DNA from: Parachlamydiaceae bacterium
GTDB taxonomy: Bacteria; Chlamydiota; Chlamydiia; Chlamydiales; Parachlamydiaceae
Length of the DNA stretch: 9,141 nt
NCBI GenBank assembly: GCA_003164155.1
Contig: PLSG01000545.1
Span: 315-9,455 of the forward strand
Direction of reading: 5' to 3'
Shown: piece after piece, positions 5,590 through 9,141 of the stretch
Numbering within the stretch: the stretch's first letter is position 1
Layout of the letters: every line of letters starts with the position of its first letter
Notes under the pieces: generated by a model
Databases searched by the model: none
What the model saw: only the letters and a program-made list of their open reading frames with translations
Told to the model about the DNA's origin: nothing
Made by a program: the position numbers and the translations under genes

Positions 5590-6411
5590 TTAATCCAAGA
5601 CCTCTGCTTGGGCAGCCAGCTGTTTCCAGCGCCTTTCGAATTGGTCAGCGGTGAGGGGCTCGGCTTTGGTATTTTGAGTACCCTTGAATACCAAGCCCTG
5701 AAAAGCTATCGGTGGATAAATCTTTTTCAAGGCTTCCTCCACGTTTTTTACGTAATCTTCCTTGTCGTCGATGAAGACGATTTTGCTCGGATAGGAGCTA
5801 TTTTTTTTCAAGAATGCCACGAGCAAATCCCCTTTGGAGACCTGCGGTCCATTGGCAAATAAAATGCCGTTTTGGTATAGGGAATAATTGCCGCGGTATG
5901 CGGGCAATTGATTGAAAATGATCTTCACGTTGTGCAGCGCACTGACTGCAAAGTCAATCCCCACACGGCTTAACTGGTCGACTTTCCACTTCTGCATACT
6001 TTTCACGGACCCCAAATTCCCGGTCAAACCCGCCGTCAATGCCATTATGGGAATACCGCTTTGAGAAAGCTCTTGTAAAAACTTCGGGGTGTTGGAGTCG
6101 ATTAGAACATACTCGGAGTCGATCAGCATGAGGTTCAAAAAGATATCTCGCTTTTCATCGGACAGCGATGCCATAACCGCTTTGGCGATCCCCTTATACT
6201 TCTGGATATTGTCCATTTGGAAGGCGGGATCTTTAGGCTGCACCAAGACCATATCTATGTCAAAGATGGCGAGCGTCGAATAGTCAGCGCCTTTAAAATA
6301 GGGCATGACCTCGGCCATCGTGTTCACCTGATTGATTTGCGCCAGGCACGTGTGAGAGCAAAAAAGCATGCAGACACCGATATATAAAAGACATTTATGG
6401 GTTGATAACAT
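5590..6411 (-). CDS. Exported DUF2608 (HAD-like) protein
   Basis: A 273-residue protein of the DUF2608 type, a HAD-superfamily relative known mainly from intracellular bacteria. An N-terminal signal peptide is seen (1-24, core LLYIGVCMLFC, likely cleavage CLA|QI). The HAD signature is nearly complete: motif I AIFDIDMVL with D51 and D53, motif II ALTAG with T126, a motif III Lys probably K193 in SKGDLL, and motif IV IVFIDDKEDYV with D215 and D216. This suggests an active phosphatase or phosphotransferase outside the cytoplasm; the substrate is unknown. The ATG at 6411 has AAGGAG about eight bases upstream. The gene sits alone between two long palindromes (5049-5412 and 6518-6874). Its 106-bp leader has an imperfect hairpin GTCCGATC (6434-6441)/GATCTGAC (6461-6468) and a TATACA box (minus strand, 6480-6475) without a clear -35. 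Family assignment is from the motif pattern and is fairly secure. Confidence 0.87.
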   Translation of the reverse strand: MLSTHKCLLYIGVCMLFCSHTCLAQINQVNTMAEVMPYFKGADYSTLAIFDIDMVLVQPKDPAFQMDNIQKYKGIAKAVMASLSDEKRDIFLNLMLIDSEYVLIDSNTPKFLQELSQSGIPIMALTAGLTGNLGSVKSMQKWKVDQLSRVGIDFAVSALHNVKIIFNQLPAYRGNYSLYQNGILFANGPQVSKGDLLVAFLKKNSSYPSKIVFIDDKEDYVKNVEEALKKIYPPIAFQGLVFKGTQNTKAEPLTADQFERRWKQLAAQAEVLD

Positions 6412-6491
6412 TAGGGCACTCCTTAAGTAACTGGTCCGATCCCCCGAAGAAACTGTGGAAGATCTGACAAAATTTGTATAAAACCTGCATT

Positions 6492-6510
6492 TGGGGGTGG
6501 GGGCACGTAG
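6492..6510. repeat. Remnant of palindrome-1 sequence next to palindrome 2
   Basis: TGGGGGTGGGGGCACGTAG matches the reverse complement of 5338-5356 in the right arm of palindrome 1 at 18 of 19 positions. The sequence after it (GGCCCATGG) loosely resembles the CCCAGGG start of module B. It is a partial copy in the DUF2608 leader, just outside palindrome 2. Confidence 0.6.
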
Positions 6511-6517
6511 GGCCCAT

Positions 6518-6874
6518 GGCTAGGGGTGCGATTTGTCGGAAAAACAGATCTATCCTTTTTATCTTTTTCATCCATTTTTAAGAGGGATGTGGTGCTGGAC
6601 TATTCACCATACAGCACGCTTACAGCGTGCAGAATTTCGCTCTGTTCACCTAGGGCGATGCCCTAGGCTAATATGAGAAAGGCCTTCAGCCTTTTAGGAT
6701 GTCTCATGATCATGCTTCCATTACTCTTCATAAAAGGCTGAAGGCCTTTCTCATACTAGCCTAGGGCATCGCCCTAGGTTAGCTGAGCGAAATTCCGCAC
6801 GCTGTAGGCGTGCTGTATGGTGAATAATTCAGCACCATAGCCCTCTTAAAAACAATAAATCGCACACCCTAGCC
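6518..6874. repeat. Long modular palindrome 2 (357 bp)
   Basis: The outer ends GGCTAGGGGTGCGATTT (6518-6534) and AAATCGCACACCCTAGCC (6857-6874) pair with one indel. After a poorly paired stretch, 6575-6620 pairs with 6802-6848 at most positions (TTTTAAGAGGG, GGTGCTG, ATTCACCATACAGCACGC). Each arm holds three self-palindromic modules. M1 is GCACGCT-TAC-AGCGTGC (6614-6630; mirror 6797-6813). M2 is CCTAGGGC-GAT-GCCCTAGG (6649-6667; mirror 6760-6778). M3 is AAAGGC-CTTCA-GCCTTT (6678-6694; mirror 6733-6749). The 34-bp centre includes CATGATCATG (6705-6714). It starts 14 bp after the stop of the gene at 6889 and carries no gene. Confidence 0.9.
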
Positions 6875-6888
6875 CACAGAAACTTAGA

Positions 6889-7734
6889 TTACTCCGCTGG
6901 TGAGGCTGGAGTGGACAATTTTTCTACCACGTATTCTAGGCCATTAACGAAGAAGATAGCCCCAATGCCACCTATACCTCCTTTTATTTTGCGGAAATGC
7001 TTGCCGCCTCTAGCTGCCTTGACTTTAACGTCAGCCAACGCATCGGTATTTGCCTCGAATGCCTTGTTCGCTTTATGTCTTACTAAACTTGTATCCCTCC
7101 ATATTCTGTTCCCAGTGCGTTTGAGTACACCATGTTTATGCTCAGCTAATTCAAGGGCGTTTTCATGCGCATAATCTGCATGTATTAGGTTAGCAGAAGT
7201 TTCTCCAAATTTCAAAAGAGATGAGGAATAAAGGCGTTCTGCCTCAAGCCCTGCTCCAAGACTTGCCAAGGCATAACCGGTCGCCCCGATCACTCCTGTA
7301 TGCACCACATCGGATACCGTGGGAACAAAAGCGGAAAAGTCAATTGAGCTGGAACTGATCGTGCTTCGAACTGCCTCCGCAGTACTTTCCAGCGAGCATC
7401 CTCCCCTGCCAAAAGCGCGTGCATGTATTGCAGCCACTGTCGACATTCCCTCAAGGCTACGCACGTTGGATTCGGCAAACTCTGCCATTTTCTTATCAGT
7501 ACAGGCACTACTTTGATATAACGCGTGGAGCTCTTTGAGCATCCCATCCGCAGCAGAGTTGATTTGGCGCTCAAGGCCAGATAACTCTTCTTTCACACAC
7601 AGATCGCGGGCACGTAAAAGTCCCTTTTTTCGGGAGGACTCGATTTGTTTTTTCGCTGCATCAAATAATTTCCTTCTTTCTATTTCAGAAGGTCCTGGAG
7701 GCATGCTCCATAGACATTCAGATACGGTCGACAT
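6889..7734 (-). CDS. Orphan protein, paralogue of the gene at 7948, with Gly-rich C-terminal hydrophobic segment
   Basis: A 281-residue protein of no family that I recognise. The first 110 residues are polar, mainly helical in character (for example SEIERRKLFDAAKKQIESSRKK, residues 16-37), with no signal peptide. A conserved core AEAVRSTISSSSIDFSAF (119-136) leads into a small-residue hydrophobic stretch (138-163, VHTGVIGATGYALASLGAGL). A charged helical region (164-245) follows, then KIKGGIGGIGAIFFVNGLEYVV (249-270), a glycine-zipper-like membrane or helix-packing segment. The core and the C-terminal segment recur in the protein encoded at 8931-7948, so the two are divergent tandem paralogues. 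The start has AAGGG about eleven bases upstream. An effector or membrane-inserting role is plausible in an intracellular bacterium but is inference. Confidence 0.75.
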   Translation of the reverse strand: MSTVSECLWSMPPGPSEIERRKLFDAAKKQIESSRKKGLLRARDLCVKEELSGLERQINSAADGMLKELHALYQSSACTDKKMAEFAESNVRSLEGMSTVAAIHARAFGRGGCSLESTAEAVRSTISSSSIDFSAFVPTVSDVVHTGVIGATGYALASLGAGLEAERLYSSSLLKFGETSANLIHADYAHENALELAEHKHGVLKRTGNRIWRDTSLVRHKANKAFEANTDALADVKVKAARGGKHFRKIKGGIGGIGAIFFVNGLEYVVEKLSTPASPAE

Positions 7735-7947
7735 AAAATATTTTCCCTTTCTATATATTTAATTAAGATAAGCTATGAGCACAAAATCTTTATGCCCGCA
7801 AAATCCGGCTGGATTTTCCAGAAATGTCATCTACTACACGACCTAAGTAACATTTTTGAAGTATGCCCAAGAGATGACCCTGCGTGCGGTTCAAAATGCA
7901 AAATCACAAGCCTGCCCCCCGTGCAAGGGGGGTAACTTCGTGGACTT
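7735..7947. other. Intergenic region between the two paralogues
   Basis: Two hairpins are seen: AAAATCC-GGCT-GGATTTT (7800-7817) and the C6/G6 stem at 7915-7932. The A/T-rich leader of the downstream gene (7741-7790) has TTGTGC on the minus strand with TAAATATATA about 17 bases further on, a possible weak promoter. No gene is evident. Confidence 0.4.
7915..7932 (-). terminator. C6/G6 hairpin after the gene at 7948
   Basis: CCCCCC-GTGCAA-GGGGGG is a perfect six-GC-pair stem, starting 15 bases after the stop codon of the minus-strand gene at 7948. It is suitably placed for a terminator or 3'-end stabiliser. Only short T runs follow on the minus strand (GATTTTGCATTTTG, beginning 12 bases on), so it is not a textbook terminator. 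Confidence 0.5.
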
Positions 7948-8931
7948 TTATTTTGGATCGGCACTCGACGATTCCTCACTTGTCAGATACCTTGCCACCT
8001 CTACGCCAAGCATCACTAAACCACCCATAAGACCACCTTTCAACCTGATTCCCTTAGGTTTAGAAGTGCTTACCCCTATTTCTGCTGTAGTTACCCTACT
8101 TCTTGATCTCTGCCCATCTAAAGCTGCTTTGAAGCGCCTTTCAGAGTAGTCTTTTCTCCTTTTTAGAGCACTCTCAAGAGCTTCGTTCACTTCTGTGGAC
8201 GGATGCAATTGAGCCTCTATCTTAAGGTTTTTTACATTCTGCCCCGCGTTGACAGTAGCTACATTTAAGCCAGCGAGATTTCTATATTTTAGATGATGCG
8301 TTTTACTCGACGCATTTAATTTTTCCAAAGCTTCGATATGGATACGGTCTGCCTTACGTGACTCAGCCAAATATCCCGCATAGACTCCCGTACTAACGAC
8401 CGCGGCTGAATGGAGGGCACCAGATAGAGATGGCATAGAAGAAAAGTCAATCGAGCTGGAACTGATCGCGCTTCTCACGTCAGAAGCCTGGCTATCCTCT
8501 TTGCTTTTCAGAGTGTCATAATAGCTAAAATTAGCCACACCGCTAACACCTAATTCATGGATTCTTTTGGCACAATTTTCCGCGGCTGACTCTACGTTTT
8601 TTGCATCGAAGATGCCTTTAACATACAATTCGCGCATGTTGGCCTGGCAAGAATCTGCATCAGCTTGAATGGCTCGTTCAAGTACAGCCCTGTCTGCTTC
8701 AAAGTCTGCGTATGTAAATTCCATGCACGCATCTCGAATAGAGCGTTCGAGTACAGCCCTGTCTTCCGTACCATTCACGCGCTCTGCGTACTGGAATGCC
8801 TTTTTTACCGCTCTTTCAATTTTGCCGTTGGCTGTCTCCAAAACGTCTGAAGGGGCATCTGCAAAGACGTTAGAGGTCGACGCACTGGTTATAGGGGACA
8901 ATTTAGATCCGGGAATCAACGAACTGCTCAT
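7948..8931 (-). CDS. Orphan protein, longer paralogue with internal repeat and Gly-rich C-terminal segment
   Basis: A 327-residue protein of unrecognised family. I place the start at the ATG at 8931, not the in-frame ATG at 8946: the minus-strand text ATGAGGAGAAATGTTATG puts a strong AGGAG seven bases before 8931, and that site overlaps the earlier ATG. The N-terminus is Ser/Thr-rich (MSSSLIPGSKLSPITSASTS), as in many type III effectors. Two near-identical units DRAVLERSI (57-65) and DRAVLERAI (80-88) lie 23 residues apart in a helical region. The core VRSAISSSSIDFSS (153-166), a small-residue hydrophobic stretch (168-190), and RLKGGLMGGLVMLGVEVARYL (296-316) match the neighbouring paralogue in order. 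The region from 200 to 290 is basic and helical. There is no signal peptide or catalytic motif. A secreted or membrane-inserting role is inference. Confidence 0.75.
   Translation of the reverse strand: MSSSLIPGSKLSPITSASTSNVFADAPSDVLETANGKIERAVKKAFQYAERVNGTEDRAVLERSIRDACMEFTYADFEADRAVLERAIQADADSCQANMRELYVKGIFDAKNVESAAENCAKRIHELGVSGVANFSYYDTLKSKEDSQASDVRSAISSSSIDFSSMPSLSGALHSAAVVSTGVYAGYLAESRKADRIHIEALEKLNASSKTHHLKYRNLAGLNVATVNAGQNVKNLKIEAQLHPSTEVNEALESALKRRKDYSERRFKAALDGQRSRSRVTTAEIGVSTSKPKGIRLKGGLMGGLVMLGVEVARYLTSEESSSADPK
8672..8764 (-). repeat. Two 24-bp repeat units inside the gene at 7948
   Basis: Positions 8672-8695 and 8741-8764 match at 21 of 24 bases and lie exactly 69 bp apart, which keeps the reading frame. 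They encode the DRAVLER units. Conservation includes silent positions (the shared GTACAGCCCTGTCT), which points to recent duplication or gene conversion. Confidence 0.75.
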
Positions 8932-9015
8932 AACATTTCTCCTCATTTAATTTTTTTGTAATGATCCGCTTAAACCGTGGGATTACCCGACACTAAACTT
9001 GGGGCTACACCCTTC

Positions 9016-9113
9016 GGATTAAAATCATATTTTGTCTAATCCTAATCCCGGAGGGATGGCATCTGTAAGCCCAGGGTGAACGCCGCCGCGGAAGCGGCAA
9101 GTGAACCCTGGGT
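9016..9113. repeat. Modular palindrome 3, cut by the window edge
   Basis: A series of self-palindromic modules: GGATTA...TAATCC (9016-9021/9037-9042), ATCCC-GGA-GGGAT (9045-9057), and CCCAGGGT...ACCCTGGG (9070-9077/9105-9112). The last encloses GCCGC...GCGGC (9082-9086/9094-9098). The text from the second module to CCCAGGG (GGCATCTGTAAGCCCAGGG) parallels GGGCATGTAGCCCAGGG in palindrome 1, so the two share module order and spacer. It lies about 85 bp upstream of the start of the gene at 8931. A mirror arm, if there is one, would be beyond the window. No gene is seen in 8932-9141. Confidence 0.7.
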
Positions 9114-9141
9114 AAAGGTTAAAAAAGATTCCGAGCTCCGG

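Noticed and set aside
5328..5862. Plus-strand open frames across palindrome 1 and the DUF2608 gene
   Set aside because: One runs out of the palindrome arm into a gap and the other is antisense to the HAD-motif gene. Neither has a family signature.
5049..6874. A composite transposon formed by palindromes 1 and 2 around the DUF2608 gene
   Set aside because: The two elements differ in module sequence, no transposase or clear target-site duplication was seen, and the enclosed gene is an ordinary lineage-typical one.
7290..7574. Alternative-frame minus-strand frame inside the gene at 6889
   Set aside because: It lies wholly within the longer gene, whose frame matches its paralogue over the SSSSIDF core.
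8931..8946. Upstream ATG at 8946 as the start of the longer paralogue
   Set aside because: The AGGAG ribosome binding site for the ATG at 8931 overlaps the codons directly after the upstream ATG, which has no good site of its own.

Overview
The window most likely comes from an amoeba-associated 'environmental' member of the Chlamydiota (Parachlamydiales-type). The evidence is indirect. The RecR protein has the chlamydial type of C-terminal half (an SLDYIDGGTLARA stretch, and VAS where other phyla have VES in the Toprim domain). There is a DUF2608 HAD-like protein, a family I associate with Chlamydiae, Legionella and Coxiella. Several proteins of no recognised family look like secreted or inclusion-membrane proteins. 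No rRNA or tRNA is present to settle the taxonomy.

Left third (1-2207, all minus strand): a conserved housekeeping block, read right to left. It holds two adjacent nucleoside diphosphate kinase genes (2207-1728 cytosolic, 1709-1185 with an N-terminal export signal), a perfect hairpin, recR, and a small GGQ-motif release-factor homologue resembling ribosome-rescue factors. The ndk pair is tightly spaced and about two-thirds identical, so it is a tandem duplication in which one copy has gained an export signal.

Middle (2208-4333): a 553-bp divergent intergenic region filled with short direct and inverted repeats of a CGCAAAGAAACAC family. Two plus-strand genes follow: a CPBP-family intramembrane protease with all three motifs, and a 171-residue protein with a Pro-split hydrophobic hairpin like chlamydial Inc proteins.

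Right half (4334-9141): four minus-strand genes. They are a Ser-rich orphan protein (4969-4334), an exported DUF2608 protein (6411-5590), and two divergent paralogues (7734-6889 and 8931-7948) that share an SSSSIDF core and a glycine-rich C-terminal hydrophobic segment. The gaps between these genes hold palindromic DNA. There are two long imperfect palindromes (5049-5412 and 6518-6874), each with three nested self-complementary modules per arm. There is a simple C6/G6 hairpin at 7915-7932 and a third modular palindrome cut by the right edge (9016-9113). These modular palindromes are the most unusual content of the window. In places they keep local hairpins through paired substitutions, and two of them share an order of modules and spacer.

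I see no complete, named multi-gene system such as CRISPR, toxin-antitoxin, phage defence or a secretion apparatus. The right half is best described as an accessory, host-interaction-type gene set punctuated by palindromic repeat elements.
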